Assembly: GCF_030272615.1 (NCBI RefSeq)
Contig: NC_081408.1
Span: 618,820,476 to 618,884,475 of the forward strand
Source of the DNA: Cryptomeria japonica
Lineage: Eukaryota > Streptophyta > Pinopsida > Cupressales > Cupressaceae
Length of the DNA: 64,000 nt
Direction: 5' to 3'
The position numbers and the translations under genes were made by a program. The notes under the pieces were generated by a model that saw only the letters and a program-made list of their open reading frames with translations, searched no databases and was not told where the DNA came from. Of this stretch, positions 12,069 to 24,214 are shown piece by piece. Each line of letters starts with the position of its first letter. The first letter of the stretch is position 1.

Positions 12069-13519
12069 ATGATTGAATCTAATGGTATGATGAAAGAATA
12101 AGTATCTGGTAGAATACTAAGAGGGGGGGGGTGAATTAGTATATTGAAAAATTGATACAAAGTTCCCAAACTCAAACTCAATCACACAAAGTAAACATAT
12201 CTTAGTCAAGATCAATATTCATAAGAATACTTGACATCAACCAGTTTAACTATTATGATAACTTAACAATAAACAACTTCAATCTTGTAAACATCAACAA
12301 TGCTTAATCACAACTCAACATATTCATCTCTCAATGCTTCTACTTATCATGCCTTATCAGAAGTTAATCAAATCAACAAATAAGACCATAACCACAAAAG
12401 CATTCACCACTTGACACAAATGTTTATACGTGGAAAACCCAAATAGGTAAAAACCATGGTGAGATGAGACTCACAAGGATAGCTATCTGAACTCTTCTGA
12501 AGTTTGCCCTGTTAGGAGCCAAGCCTATTAAATCTTTACAATAAGTCCTGTTAAGAACTAATTCCAGTTAGGAATCACCCGGTTAAGGGATTTACAAATA
12601 TGCCTTGATGAAAAGCACAATACCCTGTTAGGAGTAACCTCGCTGGAGGATTTAAGAATTCAAGCTAATGGACCACCTTGTTAGAGGATTTAATGAGTAA
12701 CCAAGCTTGTTAGAGCTTACCCTGTTAAGTGATTTCACTTCTGTTGTAATTGTTAGAAAACAATAGGTTTTCTTGATCTGTTTGAGTAGCACTACATTTT
12801 CTTGATCAGATCCTTCTAAGCTTCAATCTGCCTTCACTCAAAGTGTAGATCCATTCGTCGGTTAGGCAACTACACACTCAACAGGTTTCAATCAATCTTG
12901 CCAACAACCTTTACAAACAACTTCATTGATCTTAAATACAAATCAGTTAGGTCGATAACACAACAAAAACTTAATTCTCATCATCGAGATTACAAACAAG
13001 TCGCTACAATCTTGACCGTTAGAAATCATGACAATCTCTTCACATTCTTCAAGAAAATTCCAACCGCTCCATGAGCACCACTTCATCGGAATCTGTAACT
13101 CATCACACGTTGTGCATTATATGCAATCCACTTTGCTTCTTCCCTAGACAAAAACAAATGCACCAAAACAATTTGAACTTATCCTCTTACAATGATCACA
13201 CATGTCTCCATCATTATCGCTTATCAGATAATAAACCATCAAACTTGATCGGTTAGGGTTTAACAACTGATAGGGTTTGTCGATTACATTACATAGAAAG
13301 GTTTAACCCTTTACACCGGTTCACTAGTTCAACTCACAAACTTTTACATACCGGTTTACAACATCTTCCACAACGCTCTTCTTATCGGTTACTAGCCAAT
13401 ATCAAAAACAGCAATATCAACAATAACATGAATACCATTACCAATTCAATTGACATCAATGACAACGTATCATTAATGCAATCTCTATGCAAAATGCCAA
13501 CAAACTAAAAATGCCAACA
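12069..13519 (-). mobile_element. Solo LTR of a copia-type element
   Basis: On the minus strand the segment begins TGTTGGCATTTTT and ends near a C-run matching the G-run at 12121. It shares the block around ACGTGGAAAACCC (here near 12430) with the LTRs at 45584-46770 and 49759-51012. It is flanked by the 5-bp direct repeat TAATC (12064-12068 and 13520-13524), as expected for a target duplication. No internal coding region is present, so this is a solo LTR left by recombination. The exact left end is uncertain by 1 bp. Confidence 0.75.
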
Positions 13520-13647
13520 TAATCGACCTTACATCAATTGATTTTTTGTCATGACCTTATTGTTGTCTTTTCATTTCTAATCTTTCTTTTAGGGTTTAAT
13601 GATTTAATCCTTCTAACTTGTATCTTTAGGTTAAATGGATTGATTAT

Positions 13648-14808
13648 TGTAGCGTCCTAAAATTGCAACACTTGCAATTTCGATTGCATTTGGGTCTTCA
13701 CGATGGCGACGCAACACTGAACCTGAATGGAGACCCCGAAACCTGTTTACGACATCAAAAACTGCACCGTGGCCTGATCCTTCCTTGCACCCTGTTGTCC
13801 CGGGAGGTGGGACCATGGCGCCCAGTGCCCTGGTCCCTGGCCCTATTTTGGGCCCTGTCTCTTATGGGGCATCGGGTCTTCAAGTTTGCAATTCGGAAAA
13901 CAATGTTTCTAGGTCGGCCTAAGGTTGGAAAAATCAGTCTTTTAACCCTAATTGACAAGTATATAAACTACATTTCCCCTCTCAGAAAGGGTAGATGTTA
14001 AGTAGATGGAAAAAAGGCGGAAGCAACATTCAAACAATCAAACATTCAAGCATTCCTTCAAGCAATTGAGCATTCTAAGTCTCCATTCAAGGCTAGGTGT
14101 TGCATTCAAGACAAGGATTCAACCATTGAAGAGGAGATCACTTACAACATACAACATCATTACACCTTCGCATGTAAGAATACAAACATTCTTACAATAA
14201 GGTATCAGTACTTTATTACATTAAAAACATTACATTTACAGCATTCTCATTTCTTGGTTAATTCCAAAACTAGGGTTTGACCTAAAGGCAAACCCCTAAT
14301 CCCTAACCCCCCAATCATCCTCTCTTTTCTGTGTGTAGGTTGCAGGTATGCGGCTGTAATTGAAGATCTGGAATCCTTGTGCAGAGACGAACAGATTCCC
14401 ATTCGTTTCGCTAATTTTTCGGAGGACCGTGTGCACGCCGGGCGCCATCGTCCCGTCAACTTTCGCTCAAATTTGCAGGACAGCGTCGTCTCGACATTGT
14501 ACTGCTAATTCCAGGTCTACAACTTCATCCCATATTCCTATCTCTGTTTATAAGCGAATCTTTCTTACTTTACATGCACTCCTAGTTCAATCCTTCTATC
14601 TACATTCTTTACAAAAGAGGGTATCCTTGATGTCTCAACCCTTGAAACTCATTTAGAATCTAGTCTTGCATTGTGTGGGATTGGATCTTGTGAGTTTCAA
14701 CCCCTCTTTTGAATGTAAAGTCTCTCCTAATTGAAAACTGTCAATCCTAGTGACCTCCTTTCTCCTTGGAGTGGGGGGAACACTTGGGGTTCGATTTTCT
14801 GCTTTACA
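13648..14808 (+). repeat. 5' LTR of the gag-only gypsy element
   Basis: It begins TGTAGCGTCC and ends TTTACA just before the primer-binding site. It contains a TATA box (13960-13968) and a cluster of CATTCAA words near 14030-14060. Small open frames inside are shared by both LTRs and are not genes. Confidence 0.9.
13960..13968 (+). promoter_or_regulatory. Probable LTR promoter TATA box
   Basis: TATATAAAC lies about 310 bp into the LTR and is preserved in the other LTR at 20504-20512. It is the best candidate for the element's transcription start. Confidence 0.6.
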
Positions 14809-14810
14809 TT

Positions 14811-14827
14811 TTGGTGAACCCGACGTG
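14811..14827 (+). promoter_or_regulatory. Primer-binding site of the gag-only gypsy element
   Basis: TTGGTGAACCCGACGTG follows the LTR end by 2 bp. Its position and CCCGACG core fit a tRNA-complementary gypsy primer site; I did not assign the tRNA. Confidence 0.6.
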
Positions 14828-15993
14828 AACATCCTAATTCTGATTATTCATGGTTAGATCTGAAAATTTTTCTTCCTTAATTACATTTCCATGTTTGATC
14901 TTTTGCAAATTTTAGAGGTTAATTGCATAAAAACCCTAAAATTTTCTTTTTAGTAATTGAGCTTGTGAAATGTTTAATTGTTAATGCTTGTTTCAGATCT
15001 ACCCTTCTATTGCAAATTGTCAATTCATATTTGTGCTTTAATTCTGAAAATTAAGTGGTTAAGTGTCAAAACCCTAATTTTTAAAAACCCTCTTGATTCA
15101 ACCTTTGACCGATAATTTCACTGATCAAAACACCTCCAAATCGGCTGTAACTTTGGATTCCGAAACAAAATCACAATATCTTTCATCCTTGAAAATTTTG
15201 AAAAAAGTTGCGAGGACCGTGTGCACCCCGAGCGCCATTGACCTCGACATTTTTTCTGAAATTTCAAGAGCTAGATCTTACTGTATTTTTCTGCTAGAAT
15301 CCAGAATCTTGGCTGATTTCATCAATTCTAACACTTTCAAAATTAAAGTCAAAGTTGGTCTAGTGATTGCTTGGATTAAGGCTTCTAATCATTCAAAAAT
15401 TGTTGAAATTGAAATTTTGTGTCAAAATTGTGTTTCTTACTGTCCTAAATCTGAAAAGTGTGTTGGCATTCATTCGAAGTTTCAGTGCTTTATTCAAATT
15501 TTTGCAATTTGTGAATTTTGAAATTAAATGTTTAATTGCAACAACTTTGATTTCCACTTTCAAAATTGAATTTTGCATGAAATTAACTCAACTTTTAAAT
15601 TTCAAAGCTTGCATTGCTTTCAGTATTCCTTCTAAAATCATAAAATTCAAAATTTTAGTTTCCCTCTCTTTTTCAAAATTCAAATTTTGCATTTTTCAAC
15701 AATCTTGGTAGGGTTCAATTTTGAGATTGCAACTTTAATTTGGCCTATCTACAGATCGTAAAATCACTCATTTTTTTCAGATTAGCTTTAAAATCATCAT
15801 AACTTTCATCTCTGAAAATTTTGAAAAAAGTTGCGAGGACCGTGTGCACTCCGTTCGCCACAGTCCCTGACATTTTTTCTGAAATTTCGGGAGATTGTCG
15901 TGATTGCATTTAACAACCTAAATCTAGGAGATTGGCTGATTTTATTGAAATTTGCTACCTCTAAATTCAAAATCTTCTCTCCCTCTCTAGTGC
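14828..15993 (+). other. Untranslated leader of the gag-only gypsy element
   Basis: No conserved coding is seen. Two segments (about 15181-15260 and 15806-15885) share roughly 70 bp centred on AGGACCGTGTGCAC, a motif also present once in each LTR. Open frames of 114-142 codons here have no family resemblance. Confidence 0.6.
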
Positions 15994-18900
15994 ATGAGTT
16001 TTACAACAATAAGCCCTACTTACACTATTCCCGTTAGACGAAGCCTTAGAATTAAGTCTTTCCAAGGTTTAATTACCGAAGAGATGGAACCTAATTTGAA
16101 TGGCCTTTTTAACGAGGACATGGGTAATTCCTCTAATCCTCTTAATGATGAAGAAGCTCTCCATGAGGTTTCTGTAGAACAACTTTCAAAATTGGATAAC
16201 CAATTTGATGATTTTCAGCAATGGATGTCTCATGAATACCCCGATAGTCAAGCTCTTTCATTAATCGAGGGTCTAAAACGTATGGTTCAAAGTGATAAGA
16301 ATGGAATTGATATTTTGCGTGGTATTGCACACATTGTGGATTCGAATGTGATGCCTATGAAGAGTTGTGCCGAAACTTTAGGTTATACACAACCTCCTAC
16401 TCAAGTCAATCATTCTATCCCTTTGACAACTTCTATTGCTAGTATACCTACTTTTACATCAAACATAATGACTACTTCAATACAAAACATTCCACCTATG
16501 ATTACCAGTCATGGGGGCAATCCTTCCTCTTCAATTAACCCTCTTCCTTCATTCAATCCGACTTCTTCATTCATTCCTTCAATGAGTGTCCCTATTACAT
16601 CTCCACAAATGAACATGACGCAAGGGGGCAATTCATTCAACCATTCCATTCCTCCTTGTAGAGTTCCTTGTTTCCAATCATCTCCTATGACTATCCATCA
16701 TAGTGTCCCACCACCTCACTCTCAATCAATACCTTCTTTCAATAACATAATACCTCCGTCACAATCTAACATGTCTAATATGAACTCTTCGACTGAAGTG
16801 ACCATTAACAATCTTGCGCAAACTGTCTCTTCTTTACAGCAACAAATTGCCTCTATGAATCAATCTAAGTTTAGTGTGCCCACATTTGATGTCGCGAGCC
16901 CACTTTCTCTTGACATTGTTCGAGCTATCCCCCCTAAGCATGTTGAAATCCCACAGTTGGAGCTTTATGATGGTAAAGGTGATCCTCTAACACATGTTAA
17001 GACCTTTCAAACAGTATGTACCAATTTTGCTCATGACCAAAGGTTGCTTGCAAAACTGTTTACTAGAACATTAAGAGATAAGGCCCTACAATGGTATTGC
17101 TCGTTGCCTTCCTATTCTATTACTTCTTTCCAACAACTTGCAAATGCTTTTATTCAACAATTTCAAAACAATATAAGTCCTAAAGTTACTTTGATTGATT
17201 TAATGCATTGTAAACAAGGTGTTAAAGAAAAAGTGACTAATTTCATTGGTAGATATAAGCATTTGTGTGCTCAAATTTCTTTTCCAGTACTTGACAATGA
17301 TATTCAAAGAATCTTTATTTCTAATTTACAAAAAGATATTAGAGAAAAACTTTTGTTTTCTGAGTTTACTTCTTTCCAACAGTTGTGTGCAACTCTTCAC
17401 AATTATCAACTGACTGTGAGTCAAATGGAACAATCACATCCTATGGCTCCGAGTGATAAGGGTGATAGCAGTCAACAACCATTTGGAAAGTTTAAACCGA
17501 ACAGAGATTCCATCAAATTCAATGAAAACATCATCAACAACAATGTGAATGCAGCATCAGGTGTGCCTCCTATTTCTAAGTTTTTCAAGAAAGAAAGAAA
17601 GTATACTCCTTTGAATGAATCATTGCATAGTATTATGAATAAGCTATTGGAACAAAATGTGCTTACTCTCCCTCCTGTAAAGCAAATAGATCCTGCAAAG
17701 ATTAATTCACCCTATTTTGATAACAAATCTTTTTGTCAATTTCATCGTCAACCTGGGCATGATACTGAAAAATGTTTTGCTTTAAAGGGTAAAATTCAAG
17801 ATTTGATTGATAATAATACTATTTCTATTTCAGGTGTGAATGATAAAGGCAACACATCTGTAGCTCTTCCTAACCAAAATCTTAAGATTTTTACTGATCC
17901 ATTACCTTCTCATACCTCTAATGTGATTGAGACTAATGATTCCTCTTTTTCACCTGATGGTCTTGTGTCTATGACTCCGAATGTGATTAACTTTGTAGAG
18001 CAGCAAAAAATCCCTAAAGAACTTTCCATCACATTTGATTCTAGTGAAACTATCAGGGCACCTGATGGTCCTTTATATATAGTTGCAAAAGTCAAGAATA
18101 CACCTTGCCATGGAGTGCTTATTGATCCTTCTTGCATGGTTAACGTCATTACTGAAGAATTTCTTTTTACTTTGCAATTGAATCAAGTGATCTATGAAAA
18201 AACAAATGTGGTTGTGAAATTATTTGATGCATTTTCTTCTCCTGCAATTGGTTCTATTACATTACCTATTGAGGTCCATAACAAATCCCTTGATGTGAGC
18301 TTTGCTATTATTCCATCATCCGAACAATTTCATGTGAAGCTAGGCTATCCTTGGCTATCTTCCATGAAAGCTATTGCTTCTCCTATTCATAAGTGTTTGA
18401 AATTTCTCCATAATGGTGAAGTTGTTACTGTCAATCATAGTCTCTTTAAACCAGCTGAAAGAACTTCTAGCGTTCCTATTGATTATTTTTGGCCTAAACA
18501 ATTCCAATCTCTTCCACCGCGAAGTGATCATCTTTTCAAATCTTATCAAAAGTGGAAAAAAGATATGATCCTATCTCTAAGCAAACCTCGAACACCCAAA
18601 CTTGATATTCCTATCGTTCTTGAGAAGGAAGTTCTTCCTTTGAAAGATAAAACTAATGTCTTTCCTCAAGAAGATTCCCAACCCATTCCTATGGATGTGA
18701 CTATGTCTATGTCTAATAAACTTTCTAAAAGTAGACCTATACCTCCTTGTCATGATGGACTTGGTCTCCTTCCTAAACCAAATATTCCTCCTTTATATGG
18801 AGCAGTTCCTCCTCCTTCCTTTTATAAAGAGAAGAGACCTTCCTCTTCTCCTATTACCCAACCTAAGAGACCACAACCTAAACACCCAAGTGATAAGGAT

Positions 18901-19410
18901 GAGAACATTCCTCCTCCTCAATCTCCTCAACTTCCTACTAAGACTAGACGAAATCGTTCTACGCGTGAACGCCGATGAAAGCGTCGTCTTAGAGCTCAGG
19001 CAGCTACTTCTCAAACTTTGCAATCCCTAAAAACACCTTCAGCTAGTATTATTCCATTTTCTCCTCAGCCGAAAATTGAGCCAAAATCTCCTAAACATAA
19101 GATGCATGATGGTTTTGATCCTGTGTGAGTTAAAGATCCTATTTTTATAAATCTTAATGATGATATAGATGAAAATGTTATTCATGATGAAAATGTTACT
19201 TCTCTTGCTTCTGATAGTGAATATGAATTTGTTGATATTGATAACCATTTATCTAATGAATTTTCTAAAGCACTTATCCTAGCTCCTAGACAAGAACAAC
19301 GTGGCTTGGAACATGAACATAGCCCTTGTTTGGATCTTGTGATAGCTCCATCTACTGTGTTGGATGTTCCTCCTCTAGCGTGTTTCCTACCTTCCCGAAA
19401 TATTGATTAG
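15994..19410 (+). pseudogene. Gypsy gag plus protease-like polyprotein, interrupted by two TGA codons
   Basis: The first 994 codons are open (15994-18978). After a Ser/Pro/Asn-rich N-terminal part comes a gypsy capsid-type region (about residues 320-490) with the ALQWYCSLP motif. A CX2HX4HX4C-type zinc finger follows (CQFHRQPGHDTEKC, near residue 580), then a retropepsin-like segment (about 690-815) with VLIDPSCMVNVI and a LGYPWL motif. The usual D-S/T-G or D-G-G active site reads D-P-S here, so proteolysis is doubtful. The same frame continues through TGA stops at 18976 and 19126 to a TAG at 19408. Both TGA codons fit CGA-to-TGA decay at methylated CpG. ATG 15994 is the first in the long frame. 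Confidence 0.85.
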
Positions 19411-20175
19411 CAAGATCGGGGGGTGGATGACGTGCTAGACTAGTTCATTAGCACAGCAGATTCTCTCCTCCTCTCTTGATCTCTTTTGTTACTTCTTCTA
19501 TGTGTTATTCTCATTCTTCTATTTGTTGTCCTTAGTGTTGCCTACTTGAGGACGATGCAAAGCATTGAGATGTCTTTTGGTCTCTCTCATGTTGACTCAG
19601 AAGACACATGTGTTCCCTTCTTCTAGGTGACCTTCCTTGATTGGGGAATGAAGAACAATTATGCATACATACATATGATATACATGAATTATCATACAGC
19701 ATACTGACCCCAAGGAAAGTGAAGTCACCTCGTGATTTGTTTTTTGTGTCTATTATCCTTGGGTTTATCTCACACTTGGGGGCTAAATCTTTGTGATAAC
19801 ATGCTCCTTTCCCTTCTCATTTCTTATGTGTACCACTACCTTAAAGCAATCACCCCCGATGAGGCGTGTGTGATCGCTTTAACATAGGGGGGCATATGCT
19901 CCGTCCATATCTCTTCAAGATTCTTGAAAATTTCTTGGCGAACTTAGCTTTGCCTTGAAAATTTTTGGTATTTTTTCTTGCATGACTCATAGTGAGGGAA
20001 CCTTACTACTGACAGTCATGGTTCTCCCTCGTGATCTTCCCTTTTACTTTGTCAATCGAAGTCGTAAGATCCTTAGTCCACTAGGGGCTTGGTGTATCTT
20101 GCCTCCTTGACGTGGTGAAAGTCTTTCAATGTTGTTTCCTTGTACTTTACCAGAAGTATGGGCTTATACTCCCGC
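19411..20175 (+). other. 3' non-coding region of the gag-only gypsy element
   Basis: No pol domain could be found in any frame between the gag stop and the polypurine tract. Confidence 0.6.
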
Positions 20176-20191
20176 TAAAGTGGGGGCTAAA
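20176..20191 (+). promoter_or_regulatory. Polypurine tract of the gag-only gypsy element
   Basis: AAAGTGGGGGCTAAA directly precedes the TGTAGCG start of the 3' LTR. Confidence 0.8.
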
Positions 20192-21361
20192 TGTAGCGTC
20201 CTAAAATTGCGACACTTGCAATTTCGACTACATTTGGGTCTTCACAATGGCGACGCAACACTGAACCTGAATGGAGACCCCGAAACCTGTTTACGACATC
20301 AAAAACTGCACCGTGGCCTGATCCTTCCTTGCACCCTCCTGTCCCGGGAGGTGGGACCATGGCGCCCAGCGCCCTGGTCCCTGGCCCTATTTTGGGCCCG
20401 ATCTCTTATGGGGCATCGGGTCTTCAAGTTTGCAATTCGGAAAACAATGTTTCTAGGTCGGCCTAAGGTCGGAAAAATCAGTCTTCTAACCCTAATTGAC
20501 AAGTATATAAACTACATTTCCCCTCTCAGAAAGGGTAGATGTTAAGTAGATGGAAAAAAGGCGGAAGCGACATTCAAACATTCAAACATTCAAGCATTCA
20601 AGCATTCCTTCAAGCAATTGAGCATTCTAAGTCTCCATTCAAGGCTAGGTGTTGCATTCAAGACAAGGATTCAACCATTGAAGAGGAGATCACTTACAAC
20701 ATACAACATCATTACACCTTCGCATGTAAGAATACAAACATTCTTACAACAAGGTATCAGTACTTTATTACATTACAAACATTTACATTTACAACATTCT
20801 CATTTCTTGGTTAATTCCAAAACCGGGGTTTGACCTAAAGGCAAACCCCTAATCCCTAACCCCCCAATCATCCTCTCTTTTCTATGTGTAGGTTGCAGGT
20901 ACGCGGTTGTAATTGAAGATCTGGAATCCTTGTGCAGAGACGAACAGATTCCCCTTCGTTTCGTGAATTTTTCGGAGGACCGTGTGCACGCCGGGTGCCA
21001 TCGTCCTGTCAAATTTTGCTCAAATTTGCAAGACAGCATCGTCTCGACATTTTACTGCTAATTCCAGGTTCGCAGCTTCATCCCGTATTCCTATCTTTGT
21101 TTATAAGCAAATCTTTCTTACTTTACATGCACTCCTAGTTCAATCCTTCTATCTACATTCTTTACAAAAGAAGGTATCCTTGATGTCTCAACCCTTGAAA
21201 CTCATTTAGAATCCAGTTTTGCATTGTGTGGGATTGGATCTTGTGAGTTTCAACCCCTCTTTTGAATGTAAAGTCTCTCCTAAGTGAAAATCGTCAATCC
21301 TAGTGACCTCCTTTCTCCTTGGAGTGGGGGGAACACCTGGGGTTCGATTTTCCGCTTTACA
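20192..21361 (+). repeat. 3' LTR of the gag-only gypsy element
   Basis: This partner of 13648-14808 has the same termini. It differs by scattered substitutions and a few extra copies of the CATTCAAG word near 20575-20605. Confidence 0.9.
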
Positions 21362-22600
21362 ATTCTATTTATCCTAGGTCCCTCTTGTCGCAATTAAATG
21401 TTTCATTTAATTGGTTAATTATGTCCTCTTTGTGAATTAATTAATGAATGAATGTTTGTTAATTAATTTCACTTAATTTCCTCATTTTCTAATTTGCTAA
21501 TTTCTAATTCCCTATTTTCCACCTAATTTGCTAATTTTCATACTTCAAATTCCTCTAATTATTCCCTCATAGCTTAAATTCCCACTAATTTCTCCCCTTT
21601 TTGTGCTCAATCATGTCATAATTAATGTAGTTATTTTTTCTGCAATTTATCATTCAATCAATGAGCAATTTTCATGTCTAATTTGTCATATAATCAAGTG
21701 GCTATTTTCTCTCTCAATCATGTCACAATTGATGGGCACAAATTGCTCTCAATTTATCATATTTTCACATAGCAACTTGTCATGAAATTGGTCATCCAAT
21801 TTATCATAATTTTGTCATAATCATGGGTATGTGTAGGATCATGGTGTGCCAAAACAGGCCCTTAAGTGGCAATGAAATTTTAGAAAATCAGAGTTATGCA
21901 ACTTGACATGAAAATTTGAATAAGTTGTGAACATTATTTTTAAAATATGTAAGAAGAGAATATATAGAAAATTGAATGTAGTTTCTAAGCTACTAGTTGT
22001 TTTTTGGAAAAAGAAAATCCTATTTGATGAAAATTTCAAATTTCAATGCAGTGGTACTAAAATTTCAGGAAAAAAAAAAGAAGTAGACATATGTCTGACC
22101 ACCCTAATCACTATCAAATCATAATATTTTTTTATAATATTTATAATATAAGTATTAGACTCATGTCCGGATGTGACACATATTTTTTTTAAAAAAATTT
22201 ATAAAGTAAATAATTATTTATTAATTTTTTACTACAGCTTTTCAGAAATTCAGAAACTCCTATGTCTGACCACCTTAACTTGGTCAAAACCTTATGAAAT
22301 TTAAATTTTTTTAATTTTTCCCTATAATAGACAAAGCATAGGATGTGACGCATGTTTCGGATTCAAAAAATGTTATACCGTTTGAAAGTTATGAGTGTTT
22401 TTCAATCAGTATATCAATCAGGACTATTGTCAAAATTCAATTAGAAAATAAATAATAATTATTTATTAAAGTCGAAATAAGACAAGCCTTATATTGTTGG
22501 AAAGCTAGGAACATCCTTAAAAAACCCTTTTCGTTTTATCAATTTTGGCTAAAAAAAAGTCGTCAGCCACCAGTGTAAAGTCTGGAAAATCAAGGAATAC
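21362..22600. other. AT-rich spacer without a recognisable gene
   Basis: The sequence is AT-rich and stop-dense, with a TAATTTG/CTAATT-rich part at 21400-21800. Two phrases with TATGTCTGACCACC recur near 22090 and 22260. No coding was seen. Confidence 0.5.
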
Positions 22601-22827
22601 TGAAAAACACGTTTTTTCAGTTGACTTTCCAGGCTTGTCACTTCCAAGCCAAATACCAAAGCATTCCCAAGCCGAAATTTGAAAATTGAAAATTTGACTA
22701 CAAAAATCGGATATCCGATTTTAATATATAAATTTGCCGCCTTTTATTTACTGAACTGCCACATTAATGGCGATGGCGGAAATCTGATATCCGATAAAAT
22801 CCAATATCGGATTTTATTAGTCATATT

Positions 22828-22844
22828 TGAGAGAGAGAGGGAGA

Positions 22845-22887
<43 letters not shown>

Positions 22888-22995
22888 GGGGGAGAGGGAG
22901 AGAGAGAGGGAGAGAGAGAGAGGGAGAGAGATGGAGAGAGAGAGAGATTAGGGGAGAGAGAGAGAGAGAGATTAGGGGAGAGGGAGAGAGAGAGG

Positions 22996-23027
<32 letters not shown>

Positions 23028-23301
23028 GGGAGGAGAGGGAGAGAGGGAGAGAGAGAGAGAGGGAGAGAGGGAGAGAGACACAAATTGTGTCGTTATGGGT
23101 CATATGTTGTCCTAAGAGGTCATAAGACACAATATCCAATTTTAATCAATAAATTCTCTAACTAGATTTTTTTATTAATATATTAATATATTAATTTATA
23201 AATAAATTAGTATATGATATTAGGGAGAGGGAGAGGGGGGAGTGGGGGGAGAGAGAGAGAGAGAGAGGGAGGGAGGGGGGAGGGATAGAGAGAGCTTAGG
23301 G

Positions 23302-23333
<32 letters not shown>

Positions 23334-23640
23334 AAGGGAGAGAGAGAGATGGAGAGAGAGGGAGGGAGGGGAGGGAAGGTAGAGAGAGATAAAGAGATTA
23401 GCGGAGAGAGAGAGAGATAGAGACAGAGAGAGAGAGAGACGGAGAGACAGAGGGAGAGAGATGGGGAGGGGGAAGGGAGAGATAGAGATAGAGAGAGATT
23501 AGGGGAGAGAGAGATAGATGGAGAGATTAGGGGAGAGGGATAGAGAGAGATTAGGGGAGAGAGAGAGAGATAGATTAGGGGAGAGGGGGGGAGAGAGAGA
23601 TTAAGACATCATAGGACATTATGAACCCTTATGAGATTAG
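22828..23640. repeat. GA/GGGA microsatellite arrays
   Basis: Two long purine runs (about 22828-23080 and 23222-23640), broken by GATTAGGGGAGA phrases, are separated by about 140 bp of ordinary AT-rich DNA. Open frames made only of Arg/Glu/Gly or Ser/Leu/Pro are low-complexity artefacts. Confidence 0.95.
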
Positions 23641-23859
23641 GGGAGAGAGAGAGAGATTAAGACATTGTGAACCCTTATGACCTCTTAGGACACCATATGA
23701 CCCCTAATGACACCATATTGGGTTCGCTTTGGGTCATATTGTGTCCTAAGGGGTCCTATGGTGTCCCAATACACCATATGACCTCTATGGACACCATATG
23801 ACCCCTAACGACACCATAGGACCCCTTAAGACACCAAATCATGTTGTTAGGGGTCATAT

Positions 23860-23915
<56 letters not shown>
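23640..23915. repeat. CATATGACCCC repeats followed by a CT run (element A)
   Basis: An about 20-bp word, GACACCATATGACCCCTTA, recurs in both orientations, and a CT dinucleotide run follows (about 23863-23914). The same word family lies upstream of the transposase-like gene of element B. Confidence 0.85.
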
Positions 23916-24214
23916 AAATATGACTAATAAAATCCGATATCCGATTTAATCGGATATCAGATTTCTGCCATGTGGCAGTTTACTAAATAAATGGCGGCAA
24001 TGGGAAAATTTTTGGGGACCACAAATTTTTGTACATTGGATATCCGATTTTAGTACAAAAAAGCAAGAAAAAAAGGGTTTGTGGGCCATTTTGTAGATTC
24101 CAACGGCCCACAGTTTGCATATTCTATTTTCTGTCGAGGATCACAGGTTTTCAGATAGCTAGAGACAAATTTGTGCTTTTGGGAGATTCTTAAAGTGAAA
24201 ACTTACATTGTCAA

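Larger units (their letters stand above)
13648..21361 (+). mobile_element. Non-autonomous Ty3-gypsy element carrying only gag-protease
   Basis: Two LTRs of about 1.16 kb (13648-14808 and 20192-21361) start TGTAGCGTCC and end CTTTACA. The order is LTR, primer-binding site, 1.2-kb leader, gag-protease frame, non-coding tail, polypurine tract, LTR. Flanks ATTAT and ATTCT match at 4 of 5 positions, a slightly decayed target duplication. Reverse transcriptase, RNase H and integrase are absent, so mobility would need proteins from an autonomous relative. The LTRs are visually very similar, which suggests a fairly recent insertion. Confidence 0.9.
22695..24060. repeat. Inverted-repeat-bounded microsatellite block
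   Basis: The left arm (about 22695-22830) and right arm (about 23915-24060, inverted) share GGATATCC-centred motifs, a TTTATTTA...CTGCCACAT phrase and ATTTTATTAGTCATATTT next to the purine run. Between them lie GA-rich arrays and CATATG-centred repeats. The arms could form a very large hairpin. The block sits directly upstream of the transposase-like frame of element A. Confidence 0.8.

Noticed and set aside
13663-14001. 112-codon frame and its 138-codon counterpart at 20129-20545
   Set aside because: Both lie in or across the two LTRs of the same gypsy element and have no protein resemblance.
15093-15711. 142- and 114-codon frames between the LTR and gag
   Set aside because: AT-rich leader sequence, overlapping each other in different frames, without conserved motifs.
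22817-23165. Several Arg/Glu-rich and Ser/Leu/Pro-rich frames of about 90-110 codons
   Set aside because: These are products of the GA microsatellite and show no codon bias or domain.
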